From: Dendrolimus kikuchii
Taxonomy: Eukaryota > Arthropoda > Insecta > Lepidoptera > Lasiocampidae
NCBI GenBank assembly: GCA_019925095.2
Contig: CM034411.1
Span: forward strand, 14,818,001-14,882,000
Reading direction: 5' to 3'
Length of the DNA: 64,000 bases
Part shown: positions 1 through 11,609 of the stretch, in pieces
How the letters are laid out: every line of letters starts with the position of its first letter
How positions within the stretch are numbered: position 1 is the stretch's first letter
Position numbers and translations under genes: made by a program
Notes under the pieces: generated by a model
What the model saw: the letters and a program-made list of their open reading frames with translations, nothing else
Databases searched by the model: none
Told to the model about the DNA's origin: nothing

Positions 1-310
1 TTAATTAAAATTAAATTAAAAAAGAATGAAAATAAAAAAGACGCCCGCAATTATTTTCCCCCAAAAGATAACAAAAAGACAGACAGAAATAAAAAGAACC
101 AAAAAGAGCTCTGTCTTGTACTATGGCGGATGGCGATTTAAAAAAAAAACCATATCGCGTCTCTCCTATTTATTCCGTTCCTCCTCTTTGATCCCTTTAT
201 CCCGTTCTCTTCATCTCAGTCTAAAGGCTGGCAGCAATATGGCTTCGTCATTTGTGTAGTAAAGGCCCATGGAAAAGGCTTGGGTTTCCAAAGGAATTAT
301 TCTTATAAAA
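1..310. other. AT-rich non-coding flank
   Basis: No gene, repeat boundary or RNA structure is recognisable. The stretch is A-rich with short C/T-rich runs. A 77-codon open frame here has low-complexity Lys/Ser composition and is not supported. Confidence 0.5.
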
Positions 311-311
311 T

Positions 312-788
312 ACTAGGATGTGCCCGCGACTTCGTCCCACACTTGACATGAAATTCCCGCCGGATTTTCCCCGGACACGAAATAACGCAATATTTGAAAA
401 ATAATATAAGCTATCGTTTTAGTGGAAACTGTGTCGGAATAAGCTAATTTTTACGCACCCGAACAACTACAAACCCCGCTTCCGGGAAAATTCCCGGGAT
501 AAAAATATCACACAGTTTTATTACGTTAAATTTGATATCGATCAGTAACAGAAATCAAATTGGAATTCGAATTTTCTTTCTAATCTGGTCATTTTAAATA
601 ATTCCCAGAAAATTTCCCGCTGGATTCCCAGGATATAGAGTAGCGCAGAGTTTAAGTCTAAAAATTAGCTGTCGATCAGCGTAAACCGCATCAAAATTGA
701 CCCAGTAGTTTTTACGTGAATCCCGAACAAACCAATAAGAAATCTAAAAAAATGCATTGTGTTCTCCGTCGTTTATATAGTATAGATG
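312..788 (-). mobile_element. Helitron-like non-autonomous element
   Basis: On the minus strand it begins near ATCTATACTATATAAAC and ends with GGACGAAGTCGCGGGCACATCCTAG, written here in parts: a G/C-rich hairpin region followed by CTAG. That is the expected Helitron layout (5' TC, 3' hairpin then CTRR). The interior contains blocks rich in CCCGGG-type motifs shared with other copies in this window. No coding capacity. Confidence 0.5.
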
Positions 789-925
789 TTTTTTTTTAAA
801 TAGCTTCAATGTACAGAGACGGCATGTTTAGAATGTTGTAACATGATGATGTTCTCGTATCTTGCTTTTGGTCGTACACGAGTTTTAAACCGCAATAATT
901 GGTAGATGCGTTTATTTATCAATCT

Positions 926-1120
926 ACTAGCGGCCCGGCGCGGTTTCACCCGCGCTCTGTCCCGCTCCCGTGGTATATAGCGTCATGTTATATAGCCTAT
1001 AACACTCCCTATTAACGTAGCTTTCCAACAGTAAAAGAATTTTTAAAGTCGATTTAGTAAGTCCCGAGATTACCCCCTACAACTTCACAAACTTTACCTC
1101 TTTATAATATTAGTATAGAT
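926..1120 (-). mobile_element. Helitron-like element, short subfamily, copy 1
   Basis: On the minus strand it runs from TCTATACTAATATTATAAAG to GGGCCGCTAG. A stem GCGCGG/CCGCGC with loop GTGAAA lies just before the terminal CTAG, and the flanking bases are A on the left and T on the right. These are the Helitron hallmarks. A closely similar copy lies in the opposite orientation at 2509-2711. Confidence 0.7.
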
Positions 1121-1585
1121 TTACAAGTTGATCAAATTCACGCACATTGAAGGGTTTCTTAGAAATAACGAGTTTCTGTCGAATGACTAAAAAACTTTAA
1201 CCGACTAACCGATCTTGTTTTCGTTAAATGCATTTCACAATTTCCATCTCTTGTTTCAAAAGGTAGAAAGAGGCTACTGATTTTGGAAACACATATTTCT
1301 CCATCTGCGGCGACAGACACACAGACCTAAAGGTTATATAGAGATTTCACTTTTACCAAAAAATACTACAAAACCTAAACAATAATCACGTACATGATCC
1401 CACGTAGTCATTGAATAGAATTTCTGGGAACACCTTCCATGGCGTCAATAAGTTCACTCGTTTCATTAGAAATAGCACCGAGGGTTTTTTTTGGCACTGA
1501 CCACTTATTTGGCGCTATGAAAAATTCTCGGTAATGTCAGAATGAATGGAACAACGTTGCGTCAAGAACTTAATTTTATTAAAAA
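1121..1585. other. no gene recognised
   Basis: AT-rich sequence with no supported ORF. Short pieces resemble Helitron interiors, but no boundaries are visible. Confidence 0.4.
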
Positions 1586-1800
1586 CTAGCTGACCCGGCC
1601 AACTTCGTGCCGCCTCAGAATCAATAAATATAAAAGTTGATTTCTGAACGACGGGACGTGAACATCAAACGTTTGACATTCAAAACCAAAAAAATGAAAA
1701 AAAGACTTCACTTTTAAATTTAATTAGATTTCTGAACGACTTTTAAATTTAATTGATCAAATCAACAACATCAAATGCTTGACAGGTAGGAATAGTTTTT
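1586..1800 (-). mobile_element. Helitron-like fragment
   Basis: The left edge reads CTAGCTGACCCGGCCAACTT, which is the reverse complement of the usual 3' terminus of the Helitron-like family. The other end is not identifiable, so the right boundary is approximate. Confidence 0.35.
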
Positions 1801-1963
1801 AAGGGAAAGCGAAATTATTGTTTTTAATATATTCCAAGCATTTTTTTTCATATTTACTCATCTTTTAAACCTTGCCTGGACTTTCACAAATAATTCAAAA
1901 CCAAAATTAGCCAACTCAGTCCAGTCGTTCTCGAGTTTTAGCGAGACAAACGAACAGCAATTG

Positions 1964-2508
<545 letters not shown>

Positions 2509-2711
2509 TTCTATACTAATATTATAAAGAGGTAAAGTTTGTGAGTTTGTGATGTTGTAGGGGGTAATCTCTGGATCTACTACACCGATTTTAAAAATTC
2601 TTTTACTGTTAGGAAACTACGTTAACAGGGAGTGTCATAGGCTATATAACTTGACGCTATATACCACGGGAGCGGGACAGAGCGCGGGTGAAACCGCGCC
2701 GGGCCGTTAGT
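2509..2711 (+). mobile_element. Helitron-like element, short subfamily, copy 2
   Basis: Starts TCTATACTAATATTATAAAG and ends with the hairpin GCGCGG-GTGAAA-CCGCGC followed by GGGCCGTTAG and a T. It is the same subfamily as 926-1120, with TTAG in place of CTAG at the terminus. Confidence 0.7.
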
Positions 2712-2909
2712 CTTATATATAAAAATATATCTTTAAATAACATAAAATTGTGATGTCCGTACTATAATTATCTACGTTTCTGTATTTTTATTTGCTTTTT
2801 ATTTTACACTTATCTGTGTTGCTTACAGGTGGTTGTAATCTGCACATCTGAACAAGTTTTTTGTTATATATATGCACACTTGTTATTTCTTTCTATTACT
2901 TATCACGTA

Positions 2910-3450
2910 GGTAAACTTCTAGGCGCTAAGAACCTCAGCCAGAAGGCACAGCTTGCCATACACAACGCGGTGCTGGTACCTACGGTCACGTATGGAAGCG
3001 AGAGTTGGGTATGGAAGAGAGAGCATGAAAGTAGAGTAAACGCGGTCGAGATGCGAGCACTGCGCAAAATCTGCGGAGTGACGCTCGCGGACCGCGTTCG
3101 TAATACCGAAGTAAGAAAGGGAGTGTCGGGGTGAAGGTAAGGAAAGGAATGCTCCGGTGGTTCGGGCATGTGGAAAGAATGCATGATGAAAGAATGACTA
3201 AACAGATATACAATACAAAAGTGGATGGATGCAGAAGTCGTGGAAGGCCACGACACACCTTCCATGAGCAAATTGACCGTGTACTAGCAGAAGGTGATGT
3301 CAGGAGCCTTAAGAACGTACGAGCGTGCATGACGAGAGCTATGAATGTCAAAGAAGCAAGTGAGGTGTGTAAGAATAAGCCTGAATGGCGCTCTGTTATT
3401 CGTGCCTACCCCGCAAGGGAACTGGCGTGAAGTTATGTATGTATGTATGT
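2910..3450 (+). mobile_element. RTE-like LINE, 5'-truncated copy with 12-bp TSD
   Basis: The longest copy of the family in the window. It encodes the C-terminal end of a non-LTR polyprotein: the motifs YGSESWVWKREHESR and EMRALRKICGVTLADRVRN, then after a frameshift near 3130 LRWFGHVERM and GRPRHTFHEQIDRVL, ending AYPARELA-stop. The 3' UTR is almost absent and becomes (TATG)n directly after the stop, as in RTE-clade LINEs. The 12-base sequence ACTTATCACGTA is duplicated at 2898-2909 and 3451-3462, so this is a genuine target-primed insertion. The RTE assignment is by resemblance. The copy is dead. Confidence 0.75.
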
Positions 3451-3488
3451 ACTTATCACGTAATCGCTACTTAATAAAGACAAAAACA

Positions 3489-3712
3489 TACTAAAGAAAA
3501 TCAGGGTAAAACGACTTAAGTTTTATTAATTAATAGTGAGTGAATGTAAAGAGCTCTTGGTTTTAACTCGCCTGTTCCTCGTATATGCAGGTGATATAAT
3601 AATACGAACAGTATAGACATACATCATGACTGCTTATACAAAATTTAAAGAATACATTCACTCACTATTAATTAATAAAACTTAAGTCGTTTTACCCTGA
3701 TTTTCTTTAGTA
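3489..3712. mobile_element. MITE with perfect 60-bp terminal inverted repeats
   Basis: Bases 3489-3548 are the exact reverse complement of 3653-3712. The ends read TA-CTAAAGAAAATC and GATTTTCTTTAG-TA, which suggests a TA target duplication and hence a Tc1/mariner-type non-autonomous element. The 104-bp interior has no ORF. Confidence 0.8.
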
Positions 3713-3867
3713 TATTTTCCTTATATTAAACAAGTTATGTTTGCACGTAAGAGACTGTACATTAAGTATAAGACCATTAACATGTATATTTAATTTAAGC
3801 ATATCAATGTATCAGTTGTTGGCAAGCTTAATAAATTAAAAAAAGCTCCGATGCACTTTCCAAAATA

Positions 3868-4364
3868 TAGTGTAAACTCCATGTAACGTCATTCGATTTA
3901 ACGACAAACTCCCTTAAGCGACGAAATCACTTGGCTTTGGTTGGTTTAGTTTGTCTTCCATACAATGATACACTCTATATAGCATTACACCCATTCTCAA
4001 TAACGACAATAAAAAAGTAATAAAAATTTAAGGCCAAAATCAGTAAAAATTGCTCAGCTATGTACGTTTCTTTATCGCTTTGTTATCCTAGCCCGTAATA
4101 AATTCGACTGTCTGCAATGACGCAGGAAGTACTTTGAAATTTCTGTATGCATGAGCATACAGAAATTTCAAAGTACTTCCTTTATCACCAAGATGCCTCA
4201 ATATCGCAAGATGTAAATAAACCAAGTAAAAATACAACAAAATGCACCAGTAGTGCAGCAAAAGATGTCAGACAAAAATAACAGACTTGTCTCCATTTAA
4301 CGACAACTCTATAACGCCATAAAATGCACAGTCCCTTCGGTGTCGTTATATAGAGTTTACACTG
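3868..4364. mobile_element. pogo/Tigger-like MITE
   Basis: The left end TA-TAGTGTAAACTCCATGTAAC mirrors the right end, which on the minus strand reads TA-CAGTGTAAACTCTATATAAC. The TA target site and the CAGTG-type start followed by a TAACGAC motif resemble pogo/Tigger-type elements. There is no transposase ORF. A perfect hairpin lies inside at 4124-4181. Confidence 0.65.
4124..4181. repeat. perfect 27-bp hairpin
   Basis: The arms 4124-4150 and 4155-4181 are exact reverse complements separated by the loop ATGA. It lies inside the pogo/Tigger-like MITE and is not at its ends. Confidence 0.9.
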
Positions 4365-4777
4365 TATATCCGGTACAAAACCGATCAACTGGCAACCGTA
4401 CGTCGACGTTCGAGACTTTGTCATCAAATAGCTGATAACACGATCAGAACCTCATCTCCTCTCCTCTGTACTCATCTCCGCTTTAGCGGAAACAAAGACT
4501 TAGATTGTACAATCGCTGACACGGTGAATATTTCCACTGCGATCGTCGTGCGTGACTCCAGACACTCACCGCAGTATATTCTCAACTGTGATACGTCGTC
4601 ATCGTCTATATCTTTCAAATCGAATGCAATTAATTATTTCTTGGTTTTCTCAATACAAAGATTATTTGCTTTCTTTCACACTTCGGCCCAGATGGTTGAT
4701 CTGTTTTTATATGCGGAATAAAAACTATACGCTCGTCCGCATCGAAGCTCATATTTTGATTAAAACAGCTAGATAAT

Positions 4778-5104
4778 CTTTTATATATAAAAAAATGAAT
4801 CGTGGAAATGTATGCACGCACATAACTTGAGAACGACTTTACCGATTTTGATTAAATGTTTTGTGTGCGTTTGGGCGGGTCCGCGGATGGTTTAGATTCA
4901 CAACTGGAACCGGTAGGCGGTGCTGGGTTCGGGTTCTAGGATCCTCCTAATCTCCTGAGCCAATTTTGATGATTTTGTTTTTGTGTGTTTAAGTGGGTGT
5001 CCCCGGATGGTTTAGATTCACAATTGGAACTGGTAGGTGGCACTAGAATCGGGGCGTAGATTTTTATTTTTTCACAGCAGGACAACGTCTGCCGGGACAG
5101 CTAG
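4778..5104 (+). mobile_element. Helitron-like element
   Basis: Begins near TTATATATAAAAAAATG and ends CTGCCGGGACAGCTAG. The interior carries a tandem-like pair of blocks containing GGATGGTTTAGATTCACAA, which recurs at about 16.6, 19.2, 21.9 and 46.9 kb. Confidence 0.6.
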
Positions 5105-5141
5105 TAAAATATATATAGGAACTCTAAATAGTATTAATCTA

Positions 5142-5370
5142 AACAGGTATACAATGCAAAAGTCGTGGAAGGCCACGACAAACCTTCCATGATGAAAATG
5201 ATCGTGTACCAGCAGAAGGTGAGGTCAGGAGCCTTAAGAACAGACAAGCGTGCATGACAAGAGCTATGAATGTCAAAGAAGCAAGTGACGTGTGTAAGAA
5301 TAAGCCTGAATGGCGCTCTGTTGTTCGTGCCTACCCCGCAAGGGAACTGGCGTGAAGTTATGTATATATG
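5142..5370 (+). mobile_element. RTE-like LINE fragment
   Basis: Same 3' end as the copy at 2910-3450, encoding NVKEASDVCKNKPEWRSVV and AYPARELA-stop and followed by a decayed (TATG)n. About 13 bases near the GCAGAAGTCGTGG segment are missing relative to other copies, which breaks the frame. No clean target duplication is seen. Confidence 0.7.
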
Positions 5371-6004
5371 TAAATAATATTGTTGAAGCGCGTGACACAA
5401 CGATAGATTTCCGTTTTAACCAAAATGGTTACGGAACCTTAGAAAAAAAACAGTTATTTTCCGCAACTTTCTTTAGCGAGATATTTCCTACACGCTCTTC
5501 ACTACTATTTTCGTACGACTATACCTATAAACTGTTTATTGCAATAACGTTATTGTGAGCATGAGTTCTTTCCACGCGGCATGCGATGGAATTAGACCGT
5601 TGCCTCTTAGGCCCGTTTCGTGAAGCCGATACTAGACGGTACATTTCGGTCTTTCAATTCATATGAATCGACCAAAGTGTTCTTTATATAAACAAATCTA
5701 AATCATTCAATGCCAATGAATACCGTCGCGTTAATTCTCCTCAAACCTGTATGCCTTTCAACCATCATTATGACATTTTTTTCGATTAACGACAGGAGTT
5801 TGTTTTTAACGCAGAAGTTAAAGTAGCTTGCTTTTGATAAAATGGCATTGATATTTGCATTACTATGTAAAAAGTTTGTGAATAACTAAGTGTCCACATT
5901 CGTTAGCCAAACTGTATGGAACTGAGATATCTGAAATAAAATAATTTCAGTATAATAGTTTTATAGTTTACCAATTAACCTTAATACTCACTCATACGTA
6001 AACT
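5371..6004. other. no gene recognised
   Basis: AT-rich sequence. A short stretch near 5405-5560 resembles the ending of a Helitron-like interior, but no boundaries can be drawn. Confidence 0.35.
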
Positions 6005-6425
6005 CACGACACCTGTACATAGAGAGAGAAAGAAAGAGATAGAGAGAGAGAGCGGAAACACAGAAAACTTATAGCCTAAAAATATATAAATGTGCACAAT
6101 GGGCGGTCTTATCGCTAAGAACCGATCTCTTTCAGACAACCCGTGACAGGTCTAAAACAAATTATATCTGTCAAAGGTGGTATACATAAATATTATACGA
6201 TATGCAGTTACTTACATCATATTTTATTCAATAATAAACATATAAGTATGTAAAAGTATTATATAAGTAAGAATTATACTTAATAAGTGTATTTATATAT
6301 GTCTATGTAAAAATATCAAACATCACTATGTAGCAAGTACTGCTTTTTTGTTTAACTTGTCTAACAGTAACAGGCAGCGAATTCCAGAGTCGAATATCCT
6401 GTACAGTGAAAGAATGATTGAAAAA
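6005..6425 (-). mobile_element. LINE 3' end with short ORF remnant and (GA)n tail
   Basis: On the minus strand the right side translates as NHSFTVQDIRLWNSLP, the C-terminal motif of a Jockey- or CR1-like reverse transcriptase ORF. It is followed by a 3' UTR with the GAGATCGGTTCTTAGCGATAAG block and then a TCTC-type microsatellite at about 6020-6060. The 3' UTR is shared with 46,090-46,376. Confidence 0.6.
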
Positions 6426-6435
6426 AAAATACATA

Positions 6436-6548
6436 CTTCATCTTTTAATGATAACTCCTTTACAGTGCAGGCTGTCAAACTTTGGAATGCTGCCTCTTAC
6501 TGTCAGAGGCCAAAACATTGCCAGTGAGCAATAAAGCGTTATCTACAC
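6436..6548 (+). mobile_element. LINE C-terminal fragment, opposite orientation
   Basis: The plus strand reads TSSFNDNSFTVQAVKLWNAA, the same C-terminal motif as its neighbour at 6005-6425 but on the other strand, followed by CAATAAAGCGTTATC. The two fragments lie head to head about 10 bases apart. Confidence 0.55.
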
Positions 6549-7332
6549 TACTGTACTCTTAATCGTATAAGCGCTCCACATTCCTGTTTTTCGCATGAAC
6601 CTCAACAGAATGTGGAGATCTCTTTAAAATCATAAATAAAATTATAAAATAAAACATCATCGACTTGCAGTCAACGACCATTCTACTATTGCATTCAAAA
6701 ACAAATCCTGACCGCTCGACGTAACAGATGCGTGTGCGCAACGCGGTGCATACGTTTCCGCGTTTCCAATTTCCGCTGTGTTCATTGTTTAAAAAAAAGC
6801 AATCTGGCCGTAAACTGTTTCGTGTCTGCTATTTTGGTGTATTTTAGATAACTACTGGGTTTAGTAATTATAAGTTGTGCTTCCTTCCCGTGATTTATTT
6901 TATATGACTCTTGGTTTGAGAACATAATGGAATAAATAAAAAAGATACGCAGATAAACTTACACGTTGCGTATTGTTAAACCAGCTTAAACATATTGGGC
7001 CTTACTTATAATCGTTTCTTAAATTTAAAGAAACTGCTCAGCAACTGATTAGTGAAAATCTTACCCATAAACTCCTCTTTAGTCGAATATTTTGGGTACA
7101 ACCTACGTTAATCATTCAAATTTCGTTTATCTGTGCTCCTTTTAAGTAAACAACAGTTAATACATGTTTATAAGTGAAAAAAAAAGATATTCATTGATTA
7201 GGGTTTGATTCTGATTCACTTACTTAAGACATGACTAACCGTTTCTTAACGAGATTATTATAAGTAAGGCCGATTATATCTATTTCTTATGGCTTTCTTT
7301 ATTGTCACTACAAAAAAAAATATCAAATTACA
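6549..7332. other. no gene recognised
   Basis: AT-rich sequence without a supported ORF. Short inverted segments near 7020-7260 are too weak to call. Confidence 0.35.
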
Positions 7333-7460
7333 TGTCGGTAAAGGTTTATAACAAATTTCTCGAAGATTTTAAACATCTGCCCACAAATCTATTCAAACAA
7401 AGACTACACAAATGGCTGTTGGATAAATGTTTTTACTCCGTAAACGAATTTTTAGGGTAA
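7333..7460 (+). mobile_element. LINE C-terminal fragment
   Basis: Translates as KVYNKFLEDFKHLPTNLF then KQRLHKWLLDKCFYSVNEFL and a stop. This matches the end of Jockey-like LINE ORF2 proteins of insects, as I recall the family. It is followed by an AT-rich tail and then the CA microsatellite. Confidence 0.6.
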
Positions 7461-7514
7461 TTTTTATTTATATTTTTATTTAATTGACAAATTGCATATG
7501 ATTGACATTAATGT

Positions 7515-7517
7515 GCG

Positions 7518-7548
<31 letters not shown>

Positions 7549-7552
7549 ACGC

Positions 7553-7597
<45 letters not shown>

Positions 7598-7611
7598 CAC
7601 ACACACACACA
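7515..7611. repeat. (CA)n microsatellite with GCACAC interruptions
   Basis: Nearly 100 bases of alternating CA with several CG steps (GCACAC units). It lies shortly downstream of the LINE C-terminal fragment. Confidence 0.95.
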
Positions 7612-8624
7612 TGTAATAATTTTGATAATTCTAAAGAAAATTTGCACGCCTCATAGGCAAAACGTGAATCTTGTATTCTTATGTCACCTCAAAATTATGT
7701 ACCATGTTTTAAACAAAAAAATGAATTTGATTTAATTCAAAATTGTTATTTCCTCTTGTAATGTCAAATAAGTATTAGTTTTAAAAAATAACACACATTA
7801 AAAAAACGTTTATTTTAATTTATTTTCATTTTATATACAGTCCGCTATAATATCACCTATTTTATATATTGGTCCTTCGAGCCGGATGGACCAATGTATT
7901 AAAAGGTAACAATTCAGGGGACTGTATCTAAAATTATATATTTTGTTTTAGTTTAGTTTAATTTTAAGTACAGTCCGTTAAACTATTACCTATTTTATAC
8001 ATATATTTCCAAGTTAACCAAGTAACGGCTATGTTATCGGAGCTGAAAAACAATAAATATCCCACAATTGAGGTTCATTTTAGTAAACATTATAAATTTT
8101 TCAAAACTAAAGCTGTATAGAGAAACATCACCCTGCGAGTCCTACCAATTATATGAAGATTGTAAAACTGGCGATAGGGTTACCTCTAATAGACGTAAGG
8201 GTCATAGCTCGTAGATCCACACGGGAGCCGACAAGCATCGCCGGCCGCGAGTGAACGCCGCATTGTCACCAGTGAACGTCGCCTGATCCACGAATTGCCG
8301 AGTAATCTATCAGCGATTAGTACTAGGACTATTAGTGACTCATTTCAAGCAGGGAGTTGTTACTGAGTGGTTTGCCATCCGGGCATGGACAACTTGCAAG
8401 CGAACCGAAGCTGTACTGGACATGCAGTAACTTTATCTTTATTCTGCACGCATTATCGGTTGTAATAATAACTGGCATTATTTAATTTCCAAGATACACG
8501 CTGTTGATAATGATAAGGTAATAAATACTTCACGCTTAATTACGACATTAGGGGTTTCACGTCAATAAATTAATACATCGGAATCGTAATCTCATTTTTA
8601 TCGCTGTCTCTTGATTATTATAAT
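7612..8624. other. unclassified repeat-like sequence
   Basis: Two similar blocks start TACAGTCCG at about 7838 and 7971, each continuing to a CCTATTTTATA motif. GGTCCTTCGAGCCGGATGGA lies between them and resembles sequence I associate with insect LTR retrotransposons, but this is weak. From about 8170 to 8440 there is a GC-richer block with no ORF. Boundaries are unknown. Confidence 0.3.
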
Positions 8625-8870
8625 ATATTAGGATTTGCCCGCGACTTCGTCCACGCTTAACTTGAAATTCCCGCGGGATTATCGGGACACAAAGTATCGC
8701 AGCATTTAAAAAAGAATGCAAGCTGTCGTTTTAGTGTTAACTGTGCCGGAATAAGATAATTTTTATGCATCCGAACAAGAAACCTCTCCCGGGAAAATTC
8801 CCACGGGATTCCCAGGATCAAAAATATTACACATTTTATTACTCGACTTGCGTCAGGTCGTCGGTAGCGG
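8625..8870 (-). mobile_element. Helitron-like element, interrupted
   Basis: The left end reads TTAGGATTTGCCCGCGACTT, the reverse complement of the family 3' terminus. The interior matches 312-788 (CTGTCGTTTTAGTG, TTCCCACGGGATTCCCAGG). It is cut off on the right, shortly before the SINE-like copy at 8941. Confidence 0.5.
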
Positions 8871-8940
8871 CTGGATGCGGAAGACGGGAAACCGGGATAT
8901 GTGGCACAGACTCGGGGAGGCCGGGGAGGCCAGTCAGGTT

Positions 8941-9185
8941 TCTTTTTTATTTTATTTTTTATTGCAAGAGATCAGCAGATAGGCAGTCGGCCCACTCGAT
9001 GGAAAGCGGTTACCATCGCCTATGGACATTTGAAACACCAAAGTTGCTACAAATGCGCTGCTGCTCTCTTAAGGGAGACTGGAACCTGGTCACTAATGCC
9101 GGAACACAACTCAAGGTTGTTATGGCGACATACTTTAGGCCAGGGGTGGTAGCCATCCAGTCGGGCAAATGCCCTACCACCTGGC
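8941..9185 (-). mobile_element. SINE-like family P, 5'-truncated
   Basis: The A-rich tail appears as T-rich sequence at the left edge, followed by TTGCAAGAGATCAGCAGATA and the blocks TGGACATTTG and ACCTGGTCACTAATGCCGG. Full-length copies start TCCGTGCAGGAACGGAG. This one stops at CCACCTGG, so it lacks the first part. Confidence 0.75.
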
Positions 9186-9263
9186 ATTGTATCTTTAGAT
9201 AACGCATATTTAAAACACGTTCTACTGTAATATTTAACTTTAGATGTGACTTGAGTTATCTAA

Positions 9264-9404
9264 CGGCCGGTTCCTATATCCTACCGACCGGTCAATAGCC
9301 CTGCCCTACCAACGATTAAAATTTGCGATAAGTTAAGTAATGTCAATTAGGTGCCAATGCCGACAGGTAGGGTGAGTGAATTAATATGATATAGGAACCG
9401 GCCA
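9264..9404. mobile_element. PIF/Harbinger-like MITE with TAA TSD
   Basis: The ends GGCCGGTTCCTATATC (9265-9280) and GATATAGGAACCGGCC (9388-9403) are exact inverted repeats. TAA flanks both sides (9261-9263 and 9405-9407), fitting the three-base target of PIF/Harbinger. Diverged relatives lie at 22,116-22,506 and 30,414-30,541. Confidence 0.7.
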
Positions 9405-10242
9405 TAACACATTTAAACATCATTAAATAGTGTAATTCATTGCAAAAATCCTGTTTGTAATGTACGAAATGATCTAAGGAAAAACAATGTAAGCATAAAA
9501 TATACATACATATATAGTTTTTAGCATCTGAATATATTCAGCCTAGTGGAAATAATATGACAACATAATTAACTAATTTAAATAACGGTTTTAAAACTTC
9601 ACTGTTCCATAGATGAGTTTAGCAAAAAGAAAAACAAAATTAAAAATAAATAAAAGACTTCAATTATGCTCTACTTATTATAATTACTATAGTAAAAGTG
9701 AAATCATTACGTTGTGTCTACGCCCAATGTATTAACAATCGCTTTTTAGAAAGGACGTGCTTAGGTGAAGTCCGCTCTTCTGCTAGATACTGTAGCACGC
9801 TATAGGCGCACACGAAACCGATGGTTGGGTCAATAGACTGACGATTCACAGGGGTCCACCAGCATTTGGTGGTGCGGTGGATCTAACCTCTATTGGTGAA
9901 TAATAAAACTACGTTTTAACGGTTTTAAGCGCGATAATTTTTATTATTCTGACGTTTCGGCGACTTTTCTGTAGCCGTGATATCACGTAAGGCAAAGATG
10001 TCAAGTGTCAATGAGTATTGTTATGTGACCTACCCGCCAACTTGTTCATTTTAAGTATTTAGTTTTAATTTTGTTTATGGTTATTATTTAGGTACTCTAT
10101 GGCGGTGGTAAATTAGATTAGGACATTTATTTTAAGAATATATAGTGTTTTTGTCCTTTTAACTGTAAAAATAGAAAGAAAAAGATTTATTTCTAATAGC
10201 GGCACATAACACAAAATTGTAACAAAACAAAACTTATACAGA
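9405..10242. other. non-coding, one shared repeat
   Basis: No gene. A block at about 9900-9935 (AATAAAACTACGTTTTAACG) is shared with 31,145 and 60,158, so a small repeat family lies here. The rest is unassigned AT-rich sequence. Confidence 0.4.
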
Positions 10243-10255
10243 AATTATTAAATTA

Positions 10256-10544
10256 CATACATACATACATAACTTCACGCCAGTTCCCTTGAGGGGTAGG
10301 CACGAACAACAGAGTGCCATTTAGGCTTATTCTTACACACCTCACTTGCCTCTTTGACATTCATAACTCTTGTCATGCAAGCTCGTCTGTTCTTAAGGCT
10401 TCTGACATCACCTTCTGCTAGTACACGATCAATTTGATCATGGAAGGTGTGTCGTGGCCTTCCACGACTTCTGCATCCATCCCCTTTTGCATTGTATATC
10501 TGTTTAGTCATTCTTTCATCATGCATTCTTTCCACATTATTATT
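10256..10544 (-). mobile_element. RTE-like LINE fragment with 13-bp TSD
   Basis: On the minus strand it encodes MHDERMTKQIYNAKGDG and RGRPRHTFHDQIDRVL, ending RELA-stop and then (TATG)n. The sequence AATTATTAAATTA occurs immediately outside both ends (10243-10255 and 10545-10557). Confidence 0.8.
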
Positions 10545-10570
10545 AATTATTAAATTATATATTATTATTA

Positions 10571-10760
10571 CTAGCTGTACCCGGCAGAATTTGTCTTGTC
10601 CTTAAAAAAGAAAAATCTAGAAACGGATTGCAGCGCCATCAACTGGGAGGCGCTAACTACCGGGTCCAATACTGAATCTAAACCATCTCGGGATCCACTT
10701 GAACACACACAAAAATAATTTCACCTAAATCCTGGAACCCGATTGCAGCGCCATCTACCT
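10571..10760 (-). mobile_element. Helitron-like fragment
   Basis: The left edge CTAGCTGTACCCGGCAGA is the reversed 3' terminus of the family, and two blocks of ATTGCAGCGCCATC type follow. The right end is not defined. Confidence 0.5.
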
Positions 10761-11287
10761 TATTCAAATTAGACGATATTTGCAGCACGCATTCTGTCAA
10801 TTCTATGTCAAATGTCATAATAAGGTTACAATAAAAAAGTTTATATTGTCCAAAGCGCTAAGGTTAGATTAGAAATATTTTTATATAGTGGTAAAGTATT
10901 CTTAAATTTCTAATTTTCCGCGCAATGTTCTTAATTTTTTCTTTCATAAGAAGTTTCTCCTGACAGTAACAACCACAACAAAAAAGAATTAGCGTAATCG
11001 GTCCAGCCGGTCACGCGTGATGGCGTGACCAAGGGAAATAGGGAGTCATTTTTATATATATACATATTGTATTATTCAGAAATTAGAAAACTTAGGAAAG
11101 TTATTGGAAAAAATAGTACATATGTATTTTTTATTAATTATTTTATATTATATGTTTCATGTGTATTAATTTTTCAGCAAAGCAGCAAAATGCTATTATT
11201 TTTAAAATAAATATAAGAATCTGAACAAAAAGGGCGACAATTGAATTAGCGATGAAAATATAGTACACTTAATGCTATATTATTTAT
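10761..11287. other. no gene recognised
   Basis: AT-rich. Segments around 11,030-11,200 are similar in type to 32,040-32,160 (GAAAACTTAGGAAAG and ATAGTACA motifs), so an undefined repeat is shared between the two places. Confidence 0.35.
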
Positions 11288-11609
11288 CTTTTTTTTATTT
11301 TTTATTGCAAGAGTTCAGCAGACAGGCAGACGGCCCACTTGATGGAAAGCGTTTACCATCGCCTATGGACATTTGCAACACCAAAGGTACTACAAATGCG
11401 CTGCTGCTCTCTTAAAGGAGACTGGAACCTGGTCACTAATACCGGAACACAACACAAGGTTGTTATGGCGGCATACTCTAGACCAGGGGTGGTCGCCATC
11501 CAGTCGAGCAAATACCCTACCACCTGGCTGTAGGTTGTTTAGTCGCCTCTTACGACAGGCCGCCTGGCCGCAGGAAATTGTATTCTTTCTCCGTTCCTGC
11601 ACGGATTAG
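11288..11609 (-). mobile_element. SINE-like family P, near full length
   Basis: The T-rich left edge followed by TTGCAAGAGTTCAGCAGACA is the reversed tail, and the right edge TCCGTTCCTGCACGGA is the reversed start of the unit. A 64-codon open frame on the plus strand (LWTFATPKVLQMRCC motif) recurs in most copies because the sequence is conserved. It is not evidence for a protein. Confidence 0.8.

Noticed and set aside
7502..7735. 77-codon frame of Thr-His repeats
   Set aside because: Translation of the CA microsatellite.
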